Assembly (NCBI GenBank): GCA_024697505.1
Contig: JAILFQ010000216.1
Span: 1 to 8,705, forward strand
Source: Lachnospiraceae bacterium
GTDB taxonomy: Bacteria > Bacillota > Clostridia > Lachnospirales > Lachnospiraceae
Direction of reading: 5' to 3'
DNA length: 8,705 nucleotides
Part shown: one piece after another, positions 1-5,348 of the stretch
How the letters are laid out: each line of letters starts with the position of its first letter
How positions within the stretch are numbered: position 1 is the first letter of the stretch
Position numbers and translations under genes: made by a program
Notes under the pieces: generated by a model
The model's input: only the letters and a program-made list of their open reading frames with translations
Told to the model about the DNA's origin: nothing
Database searches by the model: none

Positions 1-3
1 CAT
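1..3 (-). CDS. Start codon of the next minus-strand gene (cut by window edge)
   Basis: The first three bases read ATG on the minus strand. They are preceded by GAGGGGAG (9-16) at a spacing of 5 nt, an excellent Shine-Dalgarno sequence. An in-frame ATG at 16-18 is possible but has no ribosome binding site. Nothing of the product is visible, so no function can be given. The gene lies downstream of coaE in the same direction and also has its own promoter. Confidence 0.5.
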
Positions 4-62
4 TACTTCTCCCCTCATTCAGGTAAAAATCAATGTAATGCGGGCACAAGCCCAATAGGTAT

Positions 63-91
63 ATTATAGCATAACGGACCGCCTTATTCCA
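63..91 (-). promoter_or_regulatory. Extended -10 sigma-A promoter for the gene starting at the left edge
   Basis: On the minus strand TGC-TATAAT occupies 63-71, a perfect -10 with the TGn extension. The matching -35 position (86-91, TGGAAT) is weak and overlaps the coaE stop region. Transcription would begin near 56, giving a leader of about 50 nt that contains a small GGGC/GCCC hairpin (42-53). No terminator separates coaE from this promoter, so the next gene probably receives both read-through and its own transcripts. Confidence 0.6.
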
Positions 92-737
92 ATATGCTTT
101 CTAAGTGGATTGCCACTTCTTTTTTTATTCTCTCTCCGGACATTTTAACATCATTTCCGGAATTATCTATAACAAAATTCGAATACTTTAAAAATTCCTC
201 CGGTGAAAGCTGCCCTCTTATAATTCCGGCAATCCTTTCATCGGAATAATTGCGGTTTTCTTTCATGCGTTGCACTCTGTCTTCTTCATTTGCAAGCACA
301 AGCCAGACTTCATCGCAAAGCTTGTAAATACCTGATTCTATCAATAGTGCCGCTTCTATAAGAGCAAGCTTATATTTTCCGTTTTTCTCCGCTTCATCTA
401 TTTCCTTCAGAACTTCTTTCGCAACCAAAGGATGGGTTATGGAATTAATGAGAAGTCTTGTTTTCTCATCTTTAAACATTAATTTTGCAAGCTTTTCCCT
501 GGAGATTTTTCTTTCCGGTCCTTCATTTATGCAGCCTTCTTCCAGAATTTCATCACCAAATCTTTCCAAAAGAGCCTTGTAAGAAGGGCCACCCGGTTCC
601 ATTATCTTCTTTGCTATTTCATCGCAATGAATATACTTCACAGGATACATGCCTGCAAGTATATCCGCAACGGTGGATTTACCGGACCCCGCAGGCCCGG
701 TAAGCCCTATAACCGCTATTTTATTATTTTGTTTCAT
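84..737 (-). CDS. coaE: Dephospho-CoA kinase
   Basis: CoaE phosphorylates the 3'-hydroxyl of the ribose in dephospho-CoA using ATP, the final cytosolic step of coenzyme A synthesis. The 217-residue protein has the expected length. It opens with a Walker A loop GPAGSGKS (residues 14-21) in the typical GLTG context. HCDE (37-40) carries the conserved Asp of the CoA-binding part, followed by IAKKIMEPG. Family landmarks INSITHPLV (98-106), the lid segment RVQRMKENRNYSDERI, and VIDNSG near the C-terminus are all present. I chose the ATG at 735-737 because GGAG lies 9 nt upstream. The longer form starting at 764 adds nine residues encoded inside polA and has no better ribosome binding site. The start overlaps the polA stop by 14 nt, implying translational coupling in a polA-coaE operon. 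No terminator follows before the next promoter. Confidence 0.96.
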   Translation of the reverse strand: MKQNNKIAVIGLTGPAGSGKSTVADILAGMYPVKYIHCDEIAKKIMEPGGPSYKALLERFGDEILEEGCINEGPERKISREKLAKLMFKDEKTRLLINSITHPLVAKEVLKEIDEAEKNGKYKLALIEAALLIESGIYKLCDEVWLVLANEEDRVQRMKENRNYSDERIAGIIRGQLSPEEFLKYSNFVIDNSGNDVKMSGERIKKEVAIHLESILE

Positions 738-3429
738 ACCAGTTATCTCCGCTCTTAACTTCAACTTCCAAAGGCACCTTGAGTTCTGCGGCAGCCATCA
801 TTTCTTCTTTAAGAAGGCGTTTTACTGATTCCTCTTCATCTTTTGGGGCTTCTATAAGAAGTTCATCATGTATCTGTAACAGGATTTTGGCCTTAAGTCC
901 ATCTTTTTTAAGGCGGTTTGCAACTCTTATCATGGCAAACTTCATAATATCTGCTCCGGTACCCTGAATAGGAGAATTCATTGCTATTCTTTCTCCAAAC
1001 TGTCTTTGCATAAAGTTAGAGGAATTTATTTCCGGCACCGGTCTTCTTCTTCCGTACAGAGTTGTAACATAACCTTTTTCTTTGGCCATTTTTACAAGAC
1101 CGTCAAGATAAGACTTGATTCCCGGATAAGTTTCAAAATACTGTTTTATATAATTTTCCGCTTCTTTTCTTGAAATATTAAGGTCCTGTCCAAGCCCGAA
1201 AGAACTTATTCCGTATACAATTCCAAAGTTAACAGCCTTTGCATTGCTTCTCATTTGCGGTGTAACTTCCTCAAAAGGAACACCAAACACCTTGGAAGCA
1301 GTCATTCTGTGAATATCCTGCGCTTCGTGGTAGGCCTTAATAAGGCTTTCGTCTCCGGACATATGGGCAAGTATTCTAAGTTCGATCTGAGAATAATCCG
1401 CATCTACAAATACATGTCCCGGCTTAGGAGTAAACAGCTTTCTTATCTGTCTTCCCAGTTCTATTCTTGCCGGAATGTTCTGAAGATTAGGCTCTGTGCT
1501 GGAAAGACGACCTGTTGCTGTTATAGTCTGATTAAATTTGGTATGCACCCTGCCGTCAACGCCTATAAATTCAGCAAGACCGTCAGCGTATGTACTCTTA
1601 AGTTTTGTAAGAGTTCTGTATGTGAGTATCTTTTCTATAACAGGATCTTCGGATTTGATCTTTTCCAGTACATCAGCAGATGTGGAATACCCTGTTTTAG
1701 TCTTCTTTCCAAAAGGCAGTTTTAGCTTTTCAAAAAGGATAACGCCAAGCTGTTTAGGAGAGTTTATGTTAAATTCCTCTCCAACGTAATCATATATTTC
1801 CCTTTCAAGTTTGCCTATTCCTTCGGCGAGTTTTTCGCCATATTCCTTAAGCGCGGCGCGGTCCAGATAGATTCCTTCTTTTTCCATTTCATAAAGAATA
1901 TACTCAAGCGGCATTTCTGTTTCCGTAAAAAGCCGGAGCATATCACTTTCCGAAAGGGCTTTTTTTAACGGCTCACAGCTTTCTCTCGCTATAAGCGCAC
2001 GCCTTACCATTATCTGTTTAACATTTTCCGGGCTCGCAGCAAAAGCCTCCGCAAGATCCGCCTTGCCTATAAGTTCTGTCTGCCCGGGAATTGTAGCGAA
2101 AAGGTAGTCCCTGGCAATATCCACATCTGTATAAGAATCTTTAAGAGGATTGCAAAGATAAGCTGCTATAAAGGTATCAAAAGTTCTGTTTCTCAACTTT
2201 TCAGGTATAAAACCGGCTATCTCTTTTATATTAAGACAGGAAAGAGTGCCTCCTTTTTCTAAGTACTCTTCAACTTTGCCGAATACATATTCAGCTGTTA
2301 CGCCGTTTTCCGGCAAAATAAGAATATTTTCTCCTTTGCCGCTTAAAGCTATACAGCACATTCCACCGGAAACTGCCTCAAAAATAGTTGTCTGAACGTT
2401 ATCATTATCCGACGAAGATAAATAAGCGAGTCCCAAAGGTCCGTCTTCCATATTCCTGCTTAATCTGTCAAAAAAAGCATCCACATCATCTTTTATGGAC
2501 ATTTCCTTAAAAGAATCCGACAAAGTGTTAAATGATGAGTCATTTAATTCGTTTTGTGTAAGTTCAAAACGGGAGAGCAAAGATTTTAATTCCAAATCCT
2601 TAACAATTTTATAGGCTTCTTTGGTGAATATTCCTGTGAGTTTTGCCTTTTCGTAAGAAAAATCCGGCAACTCACAATCCGTTTTTATAGTAGCAAGCTT
2701 TTTACAAAGCCTGGCAAGATCTTTATTATTTAAAAGCGATTCTTTAAGCTTTGCTCCGGCAACTTCATCGGCATGAGCAAGAACCCCTTCCAGATCGTCA
2801 TAATCGTTGAGTAATTTTACAGCGGTTTTTGGACCGACACCCGGCACCCCCGGAATATTATCCGAAGAATCCCCCATTAAGCCTTTAAGGTCTGTAATTC
2901 TTTCAGGTCTTACCCCCATATTTTCCACAACTTCAGCCGTATGGTAGTTTTCTATAAAAGTTTTTCCGCCCTTTGTCTTTGGAAGGCGCACAAGTACCGT
3001 ATCACTCGCAATCTGAAGCAGGTCTCTGTCTCCGGAAACAAGGGTAACATCGAGGCCGTCTTCTTCTCCTCTTTTGGCAAGAGTGCCCAGAATATCATCC
3101 GCTTCGTAGCCGGCTCTTTTAACAACAAGAATGTTCATGCTGTTTAAAAGTTCTTCAAGAACAGGCATTTGCTCGCACAGTTCCTCCGGCATGCCCTTTC
3201 TTGTGCCTTTGTATTCCGGAAAAATCTCGTGCCTGAAGGTCTTATGGTGCACGTCAAAAGCCACCGTAAGATATTCCGGCTTTTCTTCATCCAAAAGTTT
3301 TAAAAGAATATTTAAAAAACCAAGAATTCCGTTTGTGTGTTTTCCGGTAGAAGTTGTAAGGTCCGGAAGTCCGAAAAAAGCCCTGTTTACAATACTGTTT
3401 CCATCTATAAGAACTATTTTTTCTTTCAT
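724..3429 (-). CDS. polA: DNA polymerase I (5' nuclease active; proofreading site lost)
   Basis: Pol I fills repair gaps and replaces Okazaki RNA primers in the cytosol. The 901 residues match the bacterial family. Residues 1-290 are the 5'-3' flap nuclease: GYEADD (107-112), VSGDRD (131-136), GDSSDN (186-191) and the helix-hairpin-helix GVPGVGPKTA (194-203). Residues ~314-500 correspond to the 3'-5' exonuclease fold, but the DxE of Exo I is replaced (GLAYLSSSD, 333-341). The Exo II N...D site reads CLNIKEIAGF (398-407) without the Asp, so proofreading should be absent, as in Bacillus-type Pol I. Residues ~500-901 are the polymerase: motif A DYSQIELR with D678, motif B K731 and F735 in KAVNFG, and motif C HDE 854-856. 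Phe at 735 predicts strong exclusion of dideoxynucleotides. The ATG has AAGGGA upstream and lies 17 nt after the preceding zf-HC2 gene. The stop overlaps the coaE start. Confidence 0.98.
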   Translation of the reverse strand: MKEKIVLIDGNSIVNRAFFGLPDLTTSTGKHTNGILGFLNILLKLLDEEKPEYLTVAFDVHHKTFRHEIFPEYKGTRKGMPEELCEQMPVLEELLNSMNILVVKRAGYEADDILGTLAKRGEEDGLDVTLVSGDRDLLQIASDTVLVRLPKTKGGKTFIENYHTAEVVENMGVRPERITDLKGLMGDSSDNIPGVPGVGPKTAVKLLNDYDDLEGVLAHADEVAGAKLKESLLNNKDLARLCKKLATIKTDCELPDFSYEKAKLTGIFTKEAYKIVKDLELKSLLSRFELTQNELNDSSFNTLSDSFKEMSIKDDVDAFFDRLSRNMEDGPLGLAYLSSSDNDNVQTTIFEAVSGGMCCIALSGKGENILILPENGVTAEYVFGKVEEYLEKGGTLSCLNIKEIAGFIPEKLRNRTFDTFIAAYLCNPLKDSYTDVDIARDYLFATIPGQTELIGKADLAEAFAASPENVKQIMVRRALIARESCEPLKKALSESDMLRLFTETEMPLEYILYEMEKEGIYLDRAALKEYGEKLAEGIGKLEREIYDYVGEEFNINSPKQLGVILFEKLKLPFGKKTKTGYSTSADVLEKIKSEDPVIEKILTYRTLTKLKSTYADGLAEFIGVDGRVHTKFNQTITATGRLSSTEPNLQNIPARIELGRQIRKLFTPKPGHVFVDADYSQIELRILAHMSGDESLIKAYHEAQDIHRMTASKVFGVPFEEVTPQMRSNAKAVNFGIVYGISSFGLGQDLNISRKEAENYIKQYFETYPGIKSYLDGLVKMAKEKGYVTTLYGRRRPVPEINSSNFMQRQFGERIAMNSPIQGTGADIMKFAMIRVANRLKKDGLKAKILLQIHDELLIEAPKDEEESVKRLLKEEMMAAAELKVPLEVEVKSGDNWYETK

Positions 3430-3446
3430 TTGTTATGATCCCTTCG

Positions 3447-3806
3447 TTAAATGATGCCGGCAGCAAGTGATATGATAAAAACCACAAAGGTAAGTACGGC
3501 CCGCCTGAAAATCTTTGAATTCAAATCCTTCCTCGCAAGAAGTTCGGTATGGCAAAGTTTTTTCTCGATACTCTCCGCAAAATTTCCTTTGGATACATCG
3601 TCATCGTCGTTAATTGAAGCATCCAGATATTTTACGGCAGCAAGAAAACCAAAATATTCTATAAGTTCGCCCTTGCATTGCGGACAGTTTCTTATATGCT
3701 TTACAAAAGCGGTTTCTTCTGTGAGGCTCATCTTCTTTTCCAGATACGCCTTAAAAGAATACTGGATCTCTTTGCAATTCTCGAACTTAGGCTTTTTAAA
3801 AAGCAT
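3447..3806 (-). CDS. Small zf-HC2/anti-sigma-like zinc-binding protein with C-terminal membrane anchor
   Basis: The 119-residue protein carries a complete ZAS-type signature C11-x25-H37-x3-C41-x2-C44. Its helical pattern (Cys, YLEKKMSLTEE, H-IRNC-PQC) is the one found in anti-sigma factors and the zf-HC2 family. There is no signal peptide. A hydrophobic stretch at 103-119 (AVLTFVVFIISLAAGII) ends the protein, so it should be a tail-anchored membrane protein with its zinc domain in the cytosol and essentially no outside domain. The start is supported by AGGAG at 6-7 nt spacing. It is the first gene of the transcription unit that continues 17 nt later into polA. No ECF sigma factor gene is adjacent, so the classical sigma/anti-sigma pair cannot be shown. 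It could instead bind another cytosolic partner. The family assignment is good; the biological role is unknown. Confidence 0.82.
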   Translation of the reverse strand: MLFKKPKFENCKEIQYSFKAYLEKKMSLTEETAFVKHIRNCPQCKGELIEYFGFLAAVKYLDASINDDDDVSKGNFAESIEKKLCHTELLARKDLNSKIFRRAVLTFVVFIISLAAGII

Positions 3807-3849
3807 AATTATCTCCTATACAGAAAGATTTGCATACAAATACCAATAC

Positions 3850-3878
3850 ATTATAACATTCTTGGTCTTACAATTAAA
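3850..3878 (-). promoter_or_regulatory. Promoter of the zf-HC2-polA-coaE operon
   Basis: The minus strand reads TGT-TATAAT at 3850-3858, a perfect extended -10. A weak -35 (TTTAAT, 3873-3878) sits 17 bp upstream, touching the U-tract of the preceding terminator. Transcription would start near 3843 with a leader of about 36 nt. No other promoter-like site was seen before polA or coaE. Confidence 0.65.
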
Positions 3879-3879
3879 G

Positions 3880-3922
3880 AAAAAAAACGGCTTCGCCCGA
3901 AAGCGAAGCCGCAAACTTTTTT
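3880..3922 (-). terminator. Intrinsic terminator of the lipoprotein gene
   Basis: A 9-bp GC-rich stem (3888-3896 with 3903-3911) and a 6-nt loop are followed on the minus strand by an uninterrupted U-run from 3887 to 3880. It begins just past the stop codon of the 3925-4275 gene. The other side carries a shorter T-run (3917-3922), so weak function on the plus strand is possible. Confidence 0.88.
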
Positions 3923-3924
3923 GA

Positions 3925-4275
3925 TCACTGCTTAATAAGTGTGAGTACGGAATCTGAATTATCAGCATCTGTAAGAACAAGATTTCCCTTTTCGAAAGAA
4001 ATCTCATACTTCTGTGTTGAAGATGAAGAAAATCCAAGAATTGTTGCTGTAGTTGTAATCTCAAGTGTTGTGCCATCTACGGTATATGTCATATCGTAAG
4101 TGTAGCTGAAGGAATCTCCAAGTTTAATGGAACCTGTGCCATCCTTGTCAAAGGTCATTGTTGTACCTTTGTCTTCTGTTGACCATGTACCAAGAATTCT
4201 TACATTCTCAAGGCAAGCCGTTAAACTAAAAACACACATTACAGCAATGAGCAACATTGCAAAAAACTTTTTCAT
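3925..4275 (-). CDS. Small secreted lipoprotein, beta-rich single domain
   Basis: The 116-residue product starts MKKFF followed by a hydrophobic core and the lipobox LTAC with Cys21. It should therefore be processed by signal peptidase II and anchored by lipid to the outer face of the membrane. The mature part (~95 residues) opens with ILGTWSTEDKGTTMTFDKDG and continues with alternating Thr/Tyr/Ser-rich strands and repeated DGT/DG turns. This pattern resembles the small lipocalin-like or DUF5640-type domains frequent in clostridial lipoproteins; that family call is an inference from pattern only. The gene is monocistronic, with its own strong promoter and terminator. Its ribosome binding site is unusual: a run of six Gs (4286-4291 region) about 8 nt before the ATG. 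No neighbouring gene suggests its ligand or job. Confidence 0.85.
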   Translation of the reverse strand: MKKFFAMLLIAVMCVFSLTACLENVRILGTWSTEDKGTTMTFDKDGTGSIKLGDSFSYTYDMTYTVDGTTLEITTTATILGFSSSSTQKYEISFEKGNLVLTDADNSDSVLTLIKQ

Positions 4276-4350
4276 ACTACTTACCCCCCGGGCATAATTT
4301 TTTCGGTCCTCTTTGCAAATGATGATTCATTATTTATCACCGATAGGAAA

Positions 4351-4379
4351 ATCATAGCATATCAAGGGTTTTCTTTCAA
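4351..4379 (-). promoter_or_regulatory. Strong sigma-A promoter of the lipoprotein gene
   Basis: The minus strand has TTGAAA (4374-4379), a 17-bp spacer, then TATGAT (4351-4356) preceded by TGC, giving both a near-consensus -35 and an extended -10. Transcription would start near 4344, leaving a leader of about 70 nt that shows no convincing riboswitch or terminator. Confidence 0.8.
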
Positions 4380-4424
4380 GCGGTGCTTTTTTCCCTATTT
4401 TTTTTATTTTCTGTTCAATTAAGA

Positions 4425-4453
4425 TTGCCAAAGGAAAATAATTATGCTAAAAT
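4425..4453 (+). promoter_or_regulatory. Promoter of the tRNA-Leu gene
   Basis: TTGCCA (4425-4430), a 17-bp spacer and TAAAAT (4448-4453) preceded by TGC form a good sigma-A promoter ending about 10 bp before the mature tRNA. The region just upstream (4387-4410) is very T-rich and could act as an UP element. It is divergent from the lipoprotein promoter about 45 bp away. Confidence 0.78.
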
Positions 4454-4463
4454 ACATTGCGTT

Positions 4464-4546
4464 GCTGGTGTGGCGGAATGGCAGACGCAGAAGACTCAAA
4501 ATCTTCCGGGGGCGACTCCGTGCGGGTTCGAGTCCCGCCACCAGCA
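4464..4546 (+). tRNA. tRNA-Leu (anticodon CAA)
   Basis: The acceptor strands GCTGGTG and CACCAGC pair over 7 bp, followed by discriminator A at 4546. The anticodon stem GAAGA/TCTTC encloses the 7-nt loop CTCAAAA with anticodon CAA at 4497-4499, reading UUG codons. A long variable arm (about 4507-4521) marks a class II tRNA, consistent with Leu. The T arm has GCGGG/CCCGC around TTCGAGT. The 3' CCA is not encoded and must be added after transcription. This is the only plus-strand gene, flanked by its own promoter and terminator. Confidence 0.97.
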
Positions 4547-4548
4547 TT

Positions 4549-4581
4549 AAAAAATCCTTACCAAACGGTAAGGATTTTTTT
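4549..4581. terminator. Bidirectional terminator between tRNA-Leu and the convergent membrane-protein gene
   Basis: AAATCCTTACC (4552-4562) and its complement (4567-4577) form an 11-bp stem around an AAAC loop. T-runs follow on the plus strand (4575-4581) and, as the A-run 4549-4554, on the minus strand. It sits 2 nt after the tRNA and 2 nt before the end of the minus-strand gene, so it should stop both transcripts. Confidence 0.9.
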
Positions 4582-4583
4582 AT

Positions 4584-5018
4584 TTATTCCTGTTCTTCCG
4601 AGGAAGAAAAATGAGCTTTTACTATTTTATCAATAAACGGTACCGATATGGAACGTTTATTAAGGGCAAGAATGGCAAGGATGCTGAGAAATATCCTTTC
4701 GCAAATAGTAATTGCACTTCCGATCAAGTTAAATATTCTGCGGATAATACTTATGTCCATAATGCCGTCAAATAGATCGATAAAGTTCTCAAGCCATACA
4801 AGGATATTCGGAATAAATCCGATCATAATTGTAAGCAACTCGAAGAAAAAGAATATGGCAACAGCCTTAAGGGCTGTGGTTTTAAGCCATGTGTCCGATT
4901 CTCTGAGCAAAATATAGCCCGCTATAATAATAAGCGGAATAGAGCTGCCAACAAGCGGCGCAATGCATACAAGCGTTCCCATTAATGCAACGGAAATGCC
5001 AAGTTTTGTTTTTTCCAT
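4584..5018 (-). CDS. Hypothetical membrane protein with about four transmembrane helices
   Basis: I do not recognise a family for this 144-residue protein. Hydrophobic segments lie roughly at 5-21, 23-39, 50-72 (with a run of four Phe, AIFFFFELL) and 95-119. A short hydrophilic tail (KRSISVPFIDK..., ending SSSEEQE) should face the cytosol. The segment 73-93 (NILVWLENFIDLFDGIMDIS) is amphipathic. There is no signal peptidase site, zinc motif or enzymatic signature. The start is well supported by GGGAGG 5 nt upstream and an extended -10 promoter about 47 nt upstream. It appears to be transcribed alone, convergent with tRNA-Leu. The gene is certainly plausible as coding, but its function is unknown. 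Confidence 0.8.
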   Translation of the reverse strand: MEKTKLGISVALMGTLVCIAPLVGSSIPLIIIAGYILLRESDTWLKTTALKAVAIFFFFELLTIMIGFIPNILVWLENFIDLFDGIMDISIIRRIFNLIGSAITICERIFLSILAILALNKRSISVPFIDKIVKAHFSSSEEQE

Positions 5019-5064
5019 AAAAACCTCCCTATGTAATTGTTATTAAAACCTTTAGTTTGAGTAT

Positions 5065-5073
5065 ATTATAACA
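5065..5073 (-). promoter_or_regulatory. Extended -10 promoter of the hypothetical membrane-protein gene
   Basis: The minus strand reads TGT-TATAAT, perfect for an extended -10. No good -35 is seen at 16-18 bp. Transcription would begin near 5058, giving a leader of about 40 nt before the GGGAGG ribosome binding site. The upstream side borders the repeat cluster that begins near 5101. Confidence 0.6.
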
Positions 5074-5102
5074 AATGTGAAGATTCAAGAGGATATTGGG
5101 GG

Positions 5103-5145
5103 CATCCGAAAGAAAGCGGAAATATGCTTTCTCATCCGAAAGAAA
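5103..5145. repeat. 13-bp direct repeat, two copies
   Basis: CATCCGAAAGAAA occurs at 5103-5115 and again at 5133-5145, a period of 30 bp. Each copy runs directly into a hairpin: the first into GAAAGC...GCTTTC, the second into AAACGC...GCGTTT. The sequence at 5158-5167 (CCTTTGGATG) can pair with either copy, so two alternative folds are possible. Confidence 0.8.
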
Positions 5146-5271
5146 CGCTACGCGTTTCCTTTGGATGTATGTTTGCTCAGGAGTGAAAAATTTTTGACTT
5201 GGAACCTTCACGCGCTGCGTGCAGGGAGCGGCATAATAAAAGAGCTGTAAGAAAGCGGAAATATGCTTTCT
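5111..5271. repeat. 22-bp near-palindrome present twice (5111-5132 and 5250-5271)
   Basis: The same 22 bp, with arms AGAAAGC and GCTTTCT around the loop GGAAATAT, occur exactly at both positions, 139 bp apart. The loop is not symmetric, so the copies are in the same orientation. In the second copy the stem is extended by flanking sequence to 26 bp. The identity of the loops as well as the stems suggests a mobile or duplicated module rather than two independent terminators. Confidence 0.85.
5133..5167. repeat. Hairpin, 16-bp stem with 3-nt loop
   Basis: Positions 5133-5148 pair with 5152-5167 around the loop TAC, with one G-T wobble and one A-C mismatch. There is no T-run on either side, so it is unlikely to be an intrinsic terminator. 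Confidence 0.75.
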
Positions 5272-5336
5272 TACAGCTCTTTTTTATGCCTCACCCCACT
5301 TCGTGGGGTGGTTCCAAGTCAATAATTTTTGCCTCC
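5180..5336. repeat. 157-bp element with 27-bp imperfect inverted-repeat ends and cloverleaf potential
   Basis: The arms 5180-5206 and 5310-5336 are inverted copies matching at 24 of 27 positions, with 11 perfect bp at the inner end (GACTTGGAACC / GGTTCCAAGTC). Enclosed are three further hairpins: CACGC/GCGTG at 5209-5221, the 26-bp hairpin at 5230-5290, and CACCCCAC/GTGGGGTG at 5292-5310 (its last base shared with the outer arm). The whole can fold as a four-way cloverleaf. No open reading frame with a ribosome binding site lies inside. Its size and terminal inverted repeats fit a miniature inverted-repeat transposable element (MITE); a structured RNA is the alternative. No clear target-site duplication was seen. 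It ends 12 bp from the dehydrogenase stop codon. Confidence 0.72.
5230..5290 (-). terminator. Very long hairpin, probable terminator of the dehydrogenase gene
   Basis: The arms pair over 19 uninterrupted bp (5238-5256 with 5265-5283), then a single bulged T (5237) and 7 more bp, around the 8-nt loop GGAAATAT. On the minus strand the inner stem is followed by TTTTATTAT; on the plus strand by six Ts. It is the only terminator-like structure after the dehydrogenase gene. It is also the central arm of the 157-bp inverted-repeat element, so termination may be a borrowed function. Confidence 0.6.
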
Positions 5337-5348
5337 TTCGGCTATCAC

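Noticed and set aside
738..764. Nine-residue longer start for coaE (ATG at 762-764)
   Set aside because: It lies deeper inside polA and lacks a good ribosome binding site. The ATG at 735-737 has GGAG at 9 nt, and the family N-terminus normally begins a few residues before the Walker A segment.
1255..1725. 156-codon plus-strand open frame inside polA
   Set aside because: It is antisense to the conserved polymerase domain, with no ribosome binding site or recognisable motif.
3816..4076. 86-codon minus-strand frame overlapping the lipoprotein gene end
   Set aside because: It runs through the terminator and the polA operon promoter in a different frame, with low-complexity Leu/Gln residues. The lipoprotein frame has a lipobox and signal peptide.
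4464..4546. tRNA-Leu as an integration site for a mobile island
   Set aside because: No integrase, duplicated tRNA 3' end or phage-like gene is visible. The tRNA is followed directly by its terminator and an ordinary gene.
5029..5211. 60-codon minus-strand open frame through the repeat cluster
   Set aside because: It starts with GTG, has no ribosome binding site, runs through hairpin repeats and covers the promoter of the next gene. Its residues are repeat-derived.
5101..5336. CRISPR array
   Set aside because: The repeats are few, palindromic and irregularly spaced, without unique spacers of constant length or cas genes.
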